DNA of 64,000 bases from JBHOQX01 sp042408595 (GTDB lineage: Bacteria; Chloroflexota; Chloroflexia; Chloroflexales; Roseiflexaceae). A model generated the notes under the pieces. It saw only the letters and a program-made list of their open reading frames with translations. It made no database searches and had not been told where the DNA came from. The stretch spans positions 1-64,000 of the forward strand of contig JBHOQX010000130.1 of assembly GCA_042408595.1 (NCBI GenBank). Reading direction: 5' to 3'. The first letter of the stretch is position 1. Each line of letters opens with the position of its first letter. Below are positions 27,397 to 35,969 of the stretch, one piece after another. The position numbers and the translations under genes were made by a program.

Positions 27397-28026
27397 TCAG
27401 TTGCTGATCATCGGCATCTGACCGACATAGCTGCCATTCGTCGCCACCCGCAGCATCCAATCGGCCACATCCTCCCGGGCGATCTTGGTGCCGGTGTTGA
27501 CCCCAACCCAGCCGACGCGGACGTTCCCCGTTCCTGGATCATCGGTCAGCCGTGGGACACGCACCAACGTCCAGTCCAGGCCAGAGTCCCGGAGCGCCGC
27601 CGCCAGCCCCTCGCCATCGCGCAGCGCGTCGGCGGCGAACAGGGCGAGCGCCAGCGAGAAGAGGCGGTTGACCAGCTTCGGGCGATCCTGCGGCGCCGGC
27701 ACCCCCGCGCCCGTCAGGCTGACCAGGCGCCGCACGCCGTGCTTGCGCATCGCCGCGATGATCGTGTGCGCCGCCCGCGTCTGGATATCCTTCGGCGTGT
27801 TGGGACCCGGACCAAGCACGCTGATCACCGCATCGGCTCCAGCGATAGCGCGCTCGACCGCCGCCGGATCGGTCACATCGCCCTGGATCACCGTCAGCCG
27901 GTCGTCCTTGATCGGCAGCTTCGCCGGGTCGCGCACCAGCGCGGTCACCTCATGGCCGGCGGTCAGCGCCCGCCGCACGAGCGGGATGCCGGTGCGCCCA
28001 CTCGCACCGAAGATAGTGAGTTTCAT
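27397..28026 (-). CDS. NAD(P)-binding oxidoreductase (SDR / NmrA-like)
   Basis: 209 residues of the atypical SDR type (SDR_a5/YwnB-like). The Rossmann motif GASGRTG lies at about 7-13. ALVRDPAKLP and VIQGDVTDPAAVERAIAGADAVIS follow, as in NmrA-type proteins. A central VRRLVSLTGAGVP replaces the classic Tyr-x-x-x-Lys, so catalysis is uncertain. Start ATG 28026 is supported by AGGAGA 7 bases before. It lies 186 bases downstream of the TetR-family gene on the same strand, a common pairing in which the repressor controls the reductase. Confidence 0.85.
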   Translation of the reverse strand: MKLTIFGASGRTGIPLVRRALTAGHEVTALVRDPAKLPIKDDRLTVIQGDVTDPAAVERAIAGADAVISVLGPGPNTPKDIQTRAAHTIIAAMRKHGVRRLVSLTGAGVPAPQDRPKLVNRLFSLALALFAADALRDGEGLAAALRDSGLDWTLVRVPRLTDDPGTGNVRVGWVGVNTGTKIAREDVADWMLRVATNGSYVGQMPMISN

Positions 28027-28211
28027 GCCGGTTTCTCCTGGCAAGGACAAACGACGGACGACGCCTGCCCTGAGCGGAGCGAAAGGGAAGGACGAAAGCA
28101 ACCTCTACGAGAGGACCGAGCCTCATCCGCCATATCGCGTGCCTCCGGCTTTCGCCCTTCATCATGTGAACAGCGATCCGCCGCGGCGCCTTCCCGCCCG
28201 TGCCCAGCCGG

Positions 28212-28778
28212 TCAGCGCCGGCTCGCCTCCAGCAGCAGGCGAAGTTGGTCGGCGGTCTGCCGCATCGGGGTGGCGCTCGCCGACGTCCGGCATAGGATCG
28301 TCGCGCCCTCGATCGCGGCGACGATCACCAGGGCCAGGCTAGCGGCGCGCTCCGGCGGGTAGCCGCCGGTGCGAAGCTTGGCCGCGAACTCCGCCTGCCA
28401 CGAGCGATACGCCGCATCGCAGGCGGTGCGTAGCCGATCGCTGCGCGCCGCTGTCTCCAGCGCGACCGTCGCCAGCGGGCCGCAGCCCCGGCAGTCGGTC
28501 GCCTCGACATACCCGGCGATCCGCCGTACAAAGGCGTCGATCGCGTCGACCGGATCCTCCACCTCCGCCAGTGCCGCGCGGATGCGCCCGGCGATCACGC
28601 GCCCCTGCCGCGCGACCACCTCGGCGGCCAGGCCCTCCTTGCCATCCGGGAAGTAATGATAGAGCGAGCCCTTCGGCGCGCCGCTCTCGGCGACGATCTG
28701 ACTCAGTCCGGTGGCATGGTAGCCCTGCCGCTCCAGCAGCGCCGCCATGGTGTCGAGAAAGGCCTCACGCGCGGGCAT
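28212..28778 (-). CDS. TetR-family transcriptional regulator (LmrA/YxaF type)
   Basis: 188 residues. N-terminal helix-turn-helix FLDTMAALLERQGYHATGLSQIVAESGAPKGSLYHYF (recognition part GAPKGSLYHYFP, about 33-44). The C-terminal ligand-binding helices include TDCRGCGPLATVALE, typical of the LmrA/QdoR/YxaF subgroup. A Cys pair C94/C97 could be functional. The promoter just upstream contains a GACCGGTC palindrome between the -35 and -10, so the protein probably represses itself and the reductase downstream. AGGAG precedes ATG 28778 by 7 bases. Confidence 0.92.
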   Translation of the reverse strand: MPAREAFLDTMAALLERQGYHATGLSQIVAESGAPKGSLYHYFPDGKEGLAAEVVARQGRVIAGRIRAALAEVEDPVDAIDAFVRRIAGYVEATDCRGCGPLATVALETAARSDRLRTACDAAYRSWQAEFAAKLRTGGYPPERAASLALVIVAAIEGATILCRTSASATPMRQTADQLRLLLEASRR

Positions 28779-28798
28779 GAGCGGGATCTCCTGACGGT

Positions 28799-28827
28799 AT
28801 TATACCGACCGGTCTACATAGTGTCAA
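28799..28827 (-). promoter_or_regulatory. Consensus promoter with operator in the spacer (TetR gene)
   Basis: TTGACA (28827-28822) and TATAAT (28804-28799) are both perfect and exactly 17 bases apart on the minus strand. The spacer holds the 8-bp palindrome GACCGGTC (28814-28807) within TAGACCGGTCGGTATA, a layout known for LmrA/YxaF-type repressors. A bound repressor would block polymerase directly. Confidence 0.85.
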
Positions 28828-28985
28828 TCGCATTCACCACACACGTTTCGTGACGCAAGCCCACCACGCCTCACGCTGCGTGGGAGCGCTTCTGAAGCCT
28901 GCATTCAGGCAAAGGCACACGAGCGAGAGCGGCGGACGCGCCTGATCCCGCACCTCGGAACCCTCACCCGTGGGCGGCAAGCGCA

Positions 28986-29726
28986 CTACGGCCCTTTTCG
29001 CCCGCCGAACACCGCGTGCCCGGCCAGCATCCAGTAGGCGTCCACCGCGGTGAAGCCGGCCTGCACCAGCCAGGTGAGCTGGTCGATCAGCCGCGATGGC
29101 TTGTCGAACGGCTGCGGATCGGTCTCCGGGTAGCGGTACATGTTCCACCGCTCGCGCTCGAACGCCTCGAACCCGGCGAGCGTGCCGTCGAGCTCCAGCG
29201 CGCGCCGTCGCACCGCCGCGTCCCAGGCGTCCGCCGCCGCCCGCGCGCTGCGCTCGTCCGCCGGCTGCACCACGTCGGCGATCAGCAGCACGCCGCCGGG
29301 CGCGAGCATCGCGTGGATGTCGGCGAAGAGCCGCTGCTTCTGATCGTCGTCCAGGTGATGGACTGCGAGCGATGAGACGACGGCATGTGCGGGGAAGGCC
29401 GGGCGCCGCCAGTCGTCCGCCGCCAGGTCGAACAGGCCGGCCTGGAAGCGCGCGCCGAACGGCGCCAGGCGGGCGCGGGCGCGCTCCAGCATCGCTGGCG
29501 AGCCGTCGAGGCCGTGGACCGTCGCCTGCGGGAAGCGCGCTAGCAGCGCCGCGGCGAGCAGTCCCTCGCCGCAGGCCAGTTCGAGGATGTGGCACGGGCC
29601 GTCGGGCGGCGGCACAAGGTCACAGATCAGGCTGAGTTGATACTCACGCTCCGGTACGAAGTAGCGGCCGTAGTCGAGAAAGGCGGCGGTGTTCTCGTCG
29701 CCCCAGTTGCCGGGGGTATTGGTCAT
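28986..29726 (-). CDS. SAM-dependent methyltransferase (class I)
   Basis: 246 residues. SAM-binding motif ILELACGEGLLAAAL at about 47-61, acidic residue in VHGLDGSPAML, post-I motif AVVSSLAVHHLDD and motif III LAPGGVLLIADVV are all present. Substrate unknown; the overall form is like UbiE/Tam-type methyltransferases. ATG 29726 is chosen since the region further upstream (29749-29828) is a palindromic repeat; a longer frame from 29804 would translate that repeat. The HAD-like gene ends about 100 bases upstream on the same strand. Confidence 0.88.
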   Translation of the reverse strand: MTNTPGNWGDENTAAFLDYGRYFVPEREYQLSLICDLVPPPDGPCHILELACGEGLLAAALLARFPQATVHGLDGSPAMLERARARLAPFGARFQAGLFDLAADDWRRPAFPAHAVVSSLAVHHLDDDQKQRLFADIHAMLAPGGVLLIADVVQPADERSARAAADAWDAAVRRRALELDGTLAGFEAFERERWNMYRYPETDPQPFDKPSRLIDQLTWLVQAGFTAVDAYWMLAGHAVFGGRKGP

Positions 29727-29748
29727 TGGTTTGCCTCGTTCACAACGT

Positions 29749-29828
29749 GTAGGAACGCGATACATCGCGCCCGCCATGCCGTCGCAGCCCATCCGCATCG
29801 GCACGGACGCGATGTATCGCGTCCCTAC
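29749..29828. repeat. Inverted pair of REP-like palindromes
   Basis: Two 21-base copies in inverted orientation, 29749-29769 and 29808-29828, match at 20 of 21 positions. The right copy is itself a perfect palindrome, GGACGCGAT (29805-29813), GT, ATCGCGTCC (29816-29824), followed by CTAC. The CTA at 29825-29827 is the stop codon (TAG) of the HAD-like gene on the minus strand. A third copy lies at 32140-32163 and a shortened one at 33179-33192. Confidence 0.8.
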
Positions 29829-30937
29829 ATTCCCACCACGTGCGTCCGCACCCGGTGCAGCGGCGCTCCGGCCGCCCCGGGCGGCGGCAGCGCAGCCTCG
29901 TCCGGCTTATCGGAGAGGCCGAACAGCAGCGCCCCGCGCGCCTGCCACCGCTGCGCCACCTGCCACACCTCGGCGGTCAGCACCAGTTCCTCGCGCAGCA
30001 GGGTCTCGGGCGGCGTGCCATCCGGCAGCCGGCCCATCAGGGCGGCGGTCTCGGCGAATTCGCGGCGGCGGAAGGCTTTGAACGGCGTCGGGTCGCCGGC
30101 GCGCGCCGCGGCGGCGATACCGGCGTGGAACGCCGCAACCGCCGGCGATGGCCAGCCGCCGGCGTTAGCCGTCTCGACGGCGCCGAGCAGCGCCGGAAAT
30201 GGCAGCCCACCAGCGTCGGCGAGCGCGGCGGCTCGCTCCAGCCCGAACGCCCCGGCGGCGATCACGGCGCACAGGTAGCCGACGTAGTCCTGGTTGTCGG
30301 CGGTAAGCGGGTGGAAGCGCGGCTGGTTGAGCGTCTGAAACACCGCCGCGAACCGCTCCGGGTCGAACGCCCCGCCGAGCGCATCGGCGACCGCTCCCCG
30401 CAGCGCCCGCAGCCGCGCCGCGTCGATCAGGCCGTCGTTGCGGCCGCGCGCGCCGACCAGCGTTTTGTCGATGTCCAGCACAACCACCGTCGCTTCATCT
30501 ACCGGAAAGCCCGCGCCCAGCCCGGCGGCGAACTCGCAGATCAGGCCCCAGCGATTGGCGAAGGTCACATTCCCCTCGCGTGCGGTGTGCGGTGGCGCCG
30601 CCAGATCCTCGGCGCCAATGAACGCCCGCCCCTCCCAGCCGGTCGCCGCGCACAGGGTTGCAAAGGCGCCGCCGTCGCTCCCGCGCGTGTCGCCGACGAG
30701 CAGCAGGCGGCGCGGCGCCACGCCGGGCGCGTCGAGGGCGCGGGCGGCCCGCAGCATTCCGGCGACCACCGCGGCGTAGGCCATGTCGCCCTTGCGCGGC
30801 GGAGCGTCGGCCGGCAGCCCCAGGCCCGCCGCAAGCTCAGACAGGCCGGGCAGCCGCCCATCCGCCGGGCGCAGCCCGCGATAGGCGACGAAATCGCTCA
30901 GCAGCTCGGCGATCGCGGCGCGGCCGTAGGTGTGCAT
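29825..30937 (-). CDS. HAD-like protein of unknown function
   Basis: 370 residues. VVLDIDKTLVG (D155, D157, T159) is a HAD motif I (DxDxT/V). A GDTRGSD segment (82-89) resembling HAD motif IV comes before it, the reverse of the normal order, followed by a long helical C-terminus. So it may be a rearranged or duplicated HAD fold; no phosphatase substrate can be named. The last codons and the stop TAG lie in a REP-like palindrome. Downstream (about 100 bases) is a methyltransferase gene. I do not recognise the family. Confidence 0.6.
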   Translation of the reverse strand: MHTYGRAAIAELLSDFVAYRGLRPADGRLPGLSELAAGLGLPADAPPRKGDMAYAAVVAGMLRAARALDAPGVAPRRLLLVGDTRGSDGGAFATLCAATGWEGRAFIGAEDLAAPPHTAREGNVTFANRWGLICEFAAGLGAGFPVDEATVVVLDIDKTLVGARGRNDGLIDAARLRALRGAVADALGGAFDPERFAAVFQTLNQPRFHPLTADNQDYVGYLCAVIAAGAFGLERAAALADAGGLPFPALLGAVETANAGGWPSPAVAAFHAGIAAAARAGDPTPFKAFRRREFAETAALMGRLPDGTPPETLLREELVLTAEVWQVAQRWQARGALLFGLSDKPDEAALPPPGAAGAPLHRVRTHVVGM

Positions 30938-31014
30938 GGGGTGCTCCAGCTGATCAGATGGTGAGACAGCCAGATGTCAGACGATGAGATCCCATCTGTC
31001 TGACGTGTGAGCTC

Positions 31015-32106
31015 TCACAACAGGCTCGCCAGCCTCCGTACGCCCTCGTCGATCTGCTCCGGCGTGACAGCGCAGAACGGCAGGCGCACGAAGCGCTCGC
31101 CGTCCGGGGAGGGGCCGCTATCCGCGTCGGCGAAGAACGCCGCGCCGGGTGTCAGCGCCAGGCCGATCGCCTTCGCCCGGGCGACCAGGTTGGCGGTGTT
31201 GGCCCCTTCCGGCAGCATCACGCTGACGAAAAAGCCGCCGTCCGGCGCGGATGCCTGCGCTCCCGCCAATTCGCGGGCCACCGCCCGGTTCATCGCCTCC
31301 CAGCGCGGGCGGTACAGCGCCTTCAGCCGGGCGATGTTCGGCTCCAGCCAGCCGCGCCGCAGGTACTCCGCCACCGCCGCCTGGGACGGCAGCACCGGCG
31401 ACAGGTAGGTCTCCTCGCTGAGCCGCGTCGCAGCGGCGCAGATCTCCGCCGGCGCGACCATGTAGCCCACGCGCAGGCCGGGGCTGAGCAGCTTGCTGAA
31501 CGAACTGAGCGTGATCGTCCGCGCCGGGTTGAACGAGCGGATGAGCGGCGCATCCTCGCCGCGGTAGCGCAGCAGGCGGTACGGCACATCTTCCAGCACG
31601 TAAAAGCGGTATTCGTCGGCCAGTTCCGCCACGCGCCGGCGCTTCTCCGCCGCCATCGTCACGCCCGCCGGGTTCTGGAAATCCGGGATGACATACAGAA
31701 ACGCCGGCGTCTCGCGCGCCAGGATCGCCTCCAGCCGGGCGATGTCCAGCCCATCCGCCTCGAGCGGCACGCCCACAACCCGCGCGCCGCGGCGGCGGAA
31801 GGTCGTGATCGCCCGGTCGTAGCTCGGCTGCTCGGTCAGCACCAGCGCGCCGGGGCGGGCCAGCACGGCGGCCAGCAGGTCCTGCAGGTGCAGCGAGCCA
31901 TTCCCGACCATAATCTCGCTCTCGGCGACGCCGTACCACTCAGCCAGGTGCCGGCGCAGCGGCGCGTACCCCTGCTGCTGACCGTACTGGAGCACAACCG
32001 CCGCATCCTCCTCCAGCGCGGCATCGAAACAGACGGCCAATTCTTTCGTCGGAAACGCCTCCGGCGGCGGCACACCCCGGGTGAAAACGATGGTTTCGGT
32101 GGTCAC
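31015..32106 (-). CDS. PLP-dependent class I/II aminotransferase
   Basis: 363 residues, fold-type I. GYAPLRRHLAEWYGV, then VGNGSLHLQDLLAAVL and TEQPSYDRA form the cofactor and substrate pocket. PDFQNPAGVTM has the conserved Asn/Pro, and SSFSKLLSPGLRVGYM holds the PLP lysine K205. It groups by appearance with 2-aminoadipate/aromatic aminotransferases (LysN, ARO8) and the catalytic half of MocR proteins, without their N-terminal helix-turn-helix. Amino acid substrate unknown. Separated from the methyltransferase gene upstream by 53 bases that contain a palindromic repeat. Confidence 0.88.
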   Translation of the reverse strand: MTTETIVFTRGVPPPEAFPTKELAVCFDAALEEDAAVVLQYGQQQGYAPLRRHLAEWYGVAESEIMVGNGSLHLQDLLAAVLARPGALVLTEQPSYDRAITTFRRRGARVVGVPLEADGLDIARLEAILARETPAFLYVIPDFQNPAGVTMAAEKRRRVAELADEYRFYVLEDVPYRLLRYRGEDAPLIRSFNPARTITLSSFSKLLSPGLRVGYMVAPAEICAAATRLSEETYLSPVLPSQAAVAEYLRRGWLEPNIARLKALYRPRWEAMNRAVARELAGAQASAPDGGFFVSVMLPEGANTANLVARAKAIGLALTPGAAFFADADSGPSPDGERFVRLPFCAVTPEQIDEGVRRLASLL

Positions 32107-32139
32107 AGAACACTCCTTGTCGGACGGACTGTGCTGTGC

Positions 32140-32163
32140 GGACGCAATAGATCGCGTCCCTAC
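32140..32163. repeat. REP-like palindrome, third copy
   Basis: GGACGCAAT (32140-32148), AG, ATCGCGTCC (32151-32159), then CTAC. One mismatch from the perfect palindrome at 29805-29824. CTA at 32160-32162 is the stop codon of the methyltransferase gene on the minus strand, the same arrangement as in the other copy. Confidence 0.75.
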
Positions 32164-33002
32164 GCCTTCTTTGCGAACACGGCCCTGATTCTTGCGGTTC
32201 CTGATACTGGCTCATCCGGATTCGGGCATTCCGCGTCCAGCCATTGCTGGAGGCGGTGGGCGGCTTCGTTGTGGATGTCCTCAGGGGTTTCCCACTCGCT
32301 GCTGTAGATCCGCCCGATGAAGCGCGCAGCGATCTCGCGGGCGGTGCGGGGCGGCTCGGCATACTCGACCAGCGTGACACGTTCGGCGCTCGTGGCGCCA
32401 CGCGCCCGCAGCTCGGCCAGCACCTCGTCGTCCAGCGCACGGATGCCGTGACGGTGCGGATTGTCGGTGTAGCCCAGTTCGGCCTTGATCGCGCTCCAGC
32501 GCCCGCCGACCAACTGGTTGAGCGAGGCCTCGCCGGCGTCCGGGTCGCGCGAGCGGCCGCGGTCGTTGTCGATCAGCACCAGCGCGCCGCCGGGCCGCAC
32601 CACCCGCAGCGCCTCGGCCAGCGCCGCCCGCCAGTCGGTCACCAGGTGCAGCACATGTACCATCACAACGGCGTCGAAGGCCGCGTCGCGGAACGGCACG
32701 AACATCACGTCCCCGCGCACCAGCTTTGGGCGAATCGCCCGCGTCAGCGGGTCGGCACCGAGCTTGCGGCGCAGTTCGGCCATCATTGGCAGCGAGAGGT
32801 CGAGGCCGGTGTAGTCGGCCCTGGCGCGCAGGAACGGCAGGGCGACCCGCCCGGTGCCGATGCCGAGCTCCAGCCAGCGGCTGCCCAGCCCAACACCGGC
32901 GCGCTCGATGATCGCGTCGCGCAGTTGTGCATCGACGCCCTCGGGCAGGCCGCGGGTTGCGTCGTAGTAGGCCACGGCGCGGTCGAAGGTGATGCCGGGC
33001 AT
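32160..33002 (-). CDS. SAM-dependent methyltransferase (class I)
   Basis: 280 residues. FDRAVAYYDATRGLP start, SAM motif WLELGIGTGRVALPFL (about 43-58), acidic YTGLDLSLPMM, and motif FDAVVMVHVLHLV near 108-120. The post-motif region RVVRPGGALVLIDND belongs to the Methyltransf_11/25 type. The C-terminal half (about 150-280) is unusual for simple methyltransferases, with SSEWETPEDIHNEAAHRLQQWL. Substrate unknown. The ATG at 33002 lies beside AGGAGAAGCC. The TAG stop is part of a REP-like palindrome. Confidence 0.85.
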   Translation of the reverse strand: MPGITFDRAVAYYDATRGLPEGVDAQLRDAIIERAGVGLGSRWLELGIGTGRVALPFLRARADYTGLDLSLPMMAELRRKLGADPLTRAIRPKLVRGDVMFVPFRDAAFDAVVMVHVLHLVTDWRAALAEALRVVRPGGALVLIDNDRGRSRDPDAGEASLNQLVGGRWSAIKAELGYTDNPHRHGIRALDDEVLAELRARGATSAERVTLVEYAEPPRTAREIAARFIGRIYSSEWETPEDIHNEAAHRLQQWLDAECPNPDEPVSGTARIRAVFAKKA

Positions 33003-33230
33003 GGCTTCTCCTCGGAATGATGGACGCTGAATGATGAATACAAGCCTATCAATACCCGGATTTACGTAGTGGGGAGATCTGGAGGGTCTTCACCCCGCCA
33101 GACCTCTTCGTTGGCGTGCGTGCGCGCAAAAAAAGAATCGCGTGGAGAGCCTGCGGCCCGCCACACCTCCCGCGGTGCGGACGATCGCGTCCGTTCTGTC
33201 AAGCGGAGCCGCCGGTGAGCCGGCAGCGAG

Positions 33231-33263
33231 GGGGCTGCGGGGAGGCAAAGCCTCCCGAACCCC
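33231..33263. repeat. Hairpin between asd and the methyltransferase gene
   Basis: GGGAGGC (33240-33246), AAA, GCCTCCC (33250-33256) form a perfect 7-bp stem, with imperfect GGGG/CCCC outer arms (33231-33234, 33260-33263). It lies 14 bases after the asd stop, without a T-tract. It may end transcription or be a REP-type element. The rest of the 274-base gap holds a shortened REP copy (33179-33192) and an A7 run (33126-33132). Confidence 0.55.
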
Positions 33264-33276
33264 GCCATCGAACAAT

Positions 33277-34329
33277 TCATGAAACCAAACCGGCGGCGAC
33301 GAGCAACTCCGCGTTCAGCAACGCGCCGCCGGCTGCGCCACGGATGGTATTGTGGGCGAGCACGACCAGGCGCAAGTCGAGCAGCGGGCAGGCGCGCACC
33401 CGCCCAACGACGGCGCTCATCCCGCCGCCGGCTCCTCGGTCGCGCCGGGGCTGTGGCCGGTCGCCCTCGCGCCGCACAACCAGCGGGCGCTCCGGCGCGC
33501 TTGGCAGGCCACGCACCACCTCGGGCGCGCGCCAGGACTCCAGCGCCGCCAGCGCCTCCGCCACGTCGGGCCGCCGGGCAAACCCGACCGACAGCAACGC
33601 GGTGTGTCCATCGCTCACCGGAACGCGCGTCACCTGCGCGCTGATGGTGATCGGCGCGTCCCACACGTGTCCGTCGCGCACCGTCCCGAGCAGTTTGCGC
33701 GGCTCGCTCTCGATCTTGGCCTCCTCGCCGCCGTCGGCGATGTTCGGGATGATGTTGTCGAGAATGTCGAGCGAGGCCACGCCGGGGTAGCCCGCGCCGG
33801 AGACCGCCTGCAGCGTGGCGACGTGGAGCTGCTCCACACCGAAGGCATCGTGCAGCGGCTTGAGCGCCAGCACGATTCCGATCGCTGCGCAGTTCGGGTT
33901 GGTCACCAGGCAGCCCCGCCAGCCGCGCTCGGCGCGCTGCCGCTCCAGCAACGCCAGGTGCTCCGGGTTCACCTCGGGGATGATCAGCGGCACATCCGGC
34001 GTGGCGCGGAAGGCCGAGGCATTGGAGCACACGGCGACCCGGGCTGCCCAGCGCGGCTCGTACTCGCGGGCGGCCTCGGTCGGCAGCGCCGAGAGCGCCA
34101 GGGCGACATCCTGCACCTCGTCGGTCGGGCGGACGACCATCTGCGCGACGGCGGGCGGCGGCTCGCCATCCAACACCCAGCGCACCAGCTCGCCGTAGGG
34201 CCGCCCGACGGTGCGCTCCGAGCCGGTTAGCGCAGCGATCTCGAACCAGGGGTGATCCTCCAGCAGCTGCACCATCCGCTGGCCGACCGCCCCGGTCGCA
34301 CCGAGGATGGCGATCGGAAGTTTGGGCAT
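33277..34329 (-). CDS. asd: Aspartate-semialdehyde dehydrogenase (archaeal/fungal type)
   Basis: 350 residues. Reduces aspartyl phosphate to aspartate semialdehyde with NADPH, the branch point to lysine, threonine and methionine. N-terminal AILGATGAVGQRMV (7-20) binds NADP. Catalytic C147 lies in TNPNCAAIG. AVSGAGYPGVASLDILDNIIPNI and RVPVSDGHTALLSV (catalytic His region) mark the archaeal/fungal-like class, unlike the E. coli type. ATG 34329 follows AGGAGAAGC. It is the third gene of thrC-lysC-asd, 199 bases after lysC; that gap includes an 8-bp GGGCGGCC/GGCCGCCC hairpin (34381-34402 area), so a partial terminator or separate control is possible. Confidence 0.95.
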   Translation of the reverse strand: MPKLPIAILGATGAVGQRMVQLLEDHPWFEIAALTGSERTVGRPYGELVRWVLDGEPPPAVAQMVVRPTDEVQDVALALSALPTEAAREYEPRWAARVAVCSNASAFRATPDVPLIIPEVNPEHLALLERQRAERGWRGCLVTNPNCAAIGIVLALKPLHDAFGVEQLHVATLQAVSGAGYPGVASLDILDNIIPNIADGGEEAKIESEPRKLLGTVRDGHVWDAPITISAQVTRVPVSDGHTALLSVGFARRPDVAEALAALESWRAPEVVRGLPSAPERPLVVRREGDRPQPRRDRGAGGGMSAVVGRVRACPLLDLRLVVLAHNTIRGAAGGALLNAELLVAAGLVS

Positions 34330-34528
34330 ATGCTTCTCCTCTATCTGCTCCATCGCGTCGCCGGCGGCCATCGTGGGTGCGGGCGGCCGCACCGGGCCGC
34401 CCCGACCCGAGGATCCTCGCTGTTTCTTCGTTGCCTAGGACCGGCACATGTGTCGACGAGGCTGCACACCTGACCCCTACACGCCCTCCCGCGCACTCTC
34501 CAGCGCCTCAATCCACGGCTTCCGACGG

Positions 34529-35929
34529 TCAGCGCGTCAGGCTATGGAGCGCCCGCACCGCCGCGTCGGCGTCCGCTGCCGCGACCACGGCGCTGATCGC
34601 GCACTCCGACGAGCCTTGGGCGATGGCGATCACGTTGATGCCGCGCTCCGCCAGCGCGCCGAAGACCTGGGCCGCGACGCCGGGCGTCTCGCGCATGCCT
34701 GCACCGACCGCCGTGACGATCACGACCTCATCCGTGGCCCAGATGCGCTCGACATCGCGGCGCACCAGCTCGTGCGCCAGCCCATCTTCGAGAGCGGCGA
34801 TCACCTGGGCCGCGGCGGAGGCGGCGACAACAAAGCAGATGCTCTGCTCGGACGACGCCTGCGAGATCATCAGCACGTTCGCGCCGACACCCGCCACCGC
34901 GCCGAAGGTGCGCGCCGCCACCCCCGGCACGCCGATCATCCCGCGCCCTTCGACCGTGATCAGGCGCATGTCGCGGATGGCCGTCACCGCCTTGATCGGG
35001 CGTGATCCCGGCTCGACCCTGGCCACGACCAGCGTGCCGGGGTGCTCCGGGTTGAACGTGTTGCGGATGCGCAGCGGGATGCCGCGCTCGACGACCGGGC
35101 GAACGGTGCGCGGGTGCAGCACCTTTGCGCCGAAATAGGCCAGCTCGCCCATCTCGGTGTAGGAGAGGCGCTCGATCACCCGTGCATCCGGCGCCAGGCG
35201 CGGGTCGGTGGTCATGACGCCGTCCACATCGGTGTAGATCGCCACCTCGTCGGCGTCGAGCGCCGCGCCGATGATCGCCCCGCTGTAGTCGGAGCCGCCG
35301 CGGCCGAGCGTCGTCGTGGCGCCGCGCGCGGTCGCGCCGATGAAGCCGGTAACGACCGGCACGATGCCGCGGCGCAGCAGCGGCAGCAGGCGGGCCTGAG
35401 TCCGCTCGCGGGTCGGCTCGTGGAGCGGCAGGGCGTTGCCGAACGAGTCGTTGGTCACGATCAGCTCGGTTGCCTCGATCGCCTCGGCGGGGATGCCGCG
35501 CGCCCGCAGCGCCGCTGCGACCAGGCGGACGCTCATCCGCTCGCCCAGGCTGGCGATCGCGTCCATCGCGCGGAGCGACACCTCGCCCAGCACGCCGATC
35601 GCGTGGCACAGCAGCTCGAACTCGTCGATCAGCGCCTCGATATCGGTGCGCACCCCGGCGGCCTCCGGTCCATCGCCGGCCAACTCGGATAGCGCGGCGA
35701 CGTGCCGCTCGCGCAGCTCCGCCGCCAGGGTCGGGTAGAGCGCGACATCCCCTTGGGCGGCGGCGCGCGCCCCGCGGATCAGCGCGTCGGTAACGCCGCT
35801 CATCGCCGAAACCACAGCCACCACCGCATCCCAGCGGGCGCGCTGCGCCGCCGTGATCGCCGCGACCTGCGCGATCGCCGCCGCGCTGCCGACCGACGTG
35901 CCGCCGAATTTCATCACGAGCAGAGACAT
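34529..35929 (-). CDS. lysC: Aspartate kinase (monofunctional, two ACT domains)
   Basis: 466 residues. Phosphorylates aspartate, the first step to threonine, lysine and methionine. KFGGTSVGS is at 7-15, SLGERMS near 130, and TLGRGGSDYSGAIIGAALDADEVAIYTDVDGVMTTDPR near 205-242. Two ACT domains lie in about 310-466 (LITVEGRGMIGVPGVAARTF and IVTAVGAGMRETPGVAAQVF), indicating allosteric control by end products, probably threonine or lysine. ATG 35929 is chosen because the family sequence begins right there; upstream in-frame residues are not conserved. It starts 41 bases after thrC and is probably governed by the thr attenuator. Confidence 0.95.
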   Translation of the reverse strand: MSLLVMKFGGTSVGSAAAIAQVAAITAAQRARWDAVVAVVSAMSGVTDALIRGARAAAQGDVALYPTLAAELRERHVAALSELAGDGPEAAGVRTDIEALIDEFELLCHAIGVLGEVSLRAMDAIASLGERMSVRLVAAALRARGIPAEAIEATELIVTNDSFGNALPLHEPTRERTQARLLPLLRRGIVPVVTGFIGATARGATTTLGRGGSDYSGAIIGAALDADEVAIYTDVDGVMTTDPRLAPDARVIERLSYTEMGELAYFGAKVLHPRTVRPVVERGIPLRIRNTFNPEHPGTLVVARVEPGSRPIKAVTAIRDMRLITVEGRGMIGVPGVAARTFGAVAGVGANVLMISQASSEQSICFVVAASAAAQVIAALEDGLAHELVRRDVERIWATDEVVIVTAVGAGMRETPGVAAQVFGALAERGINVIAIAQGSSECAISAVVAAADADAAVRALHSLTR

Positions 35930-35969
35930 ACCAACCTCATCGTCTTGCACCTCGTCAGCGTGCCAGCCA

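Noticed and set aside
33126..33132. A7 run as terminator T-tract on the minus strand for asd
   Set aside because: No stable hairpin stands directly upstream on that strand; the 33231-33263 hairpin is over 100 bases away.
33062..34447. Minus-strand frame overlapping asd
   Set aside because: It shadows asd, whose frame has NPNC and all family motifs.
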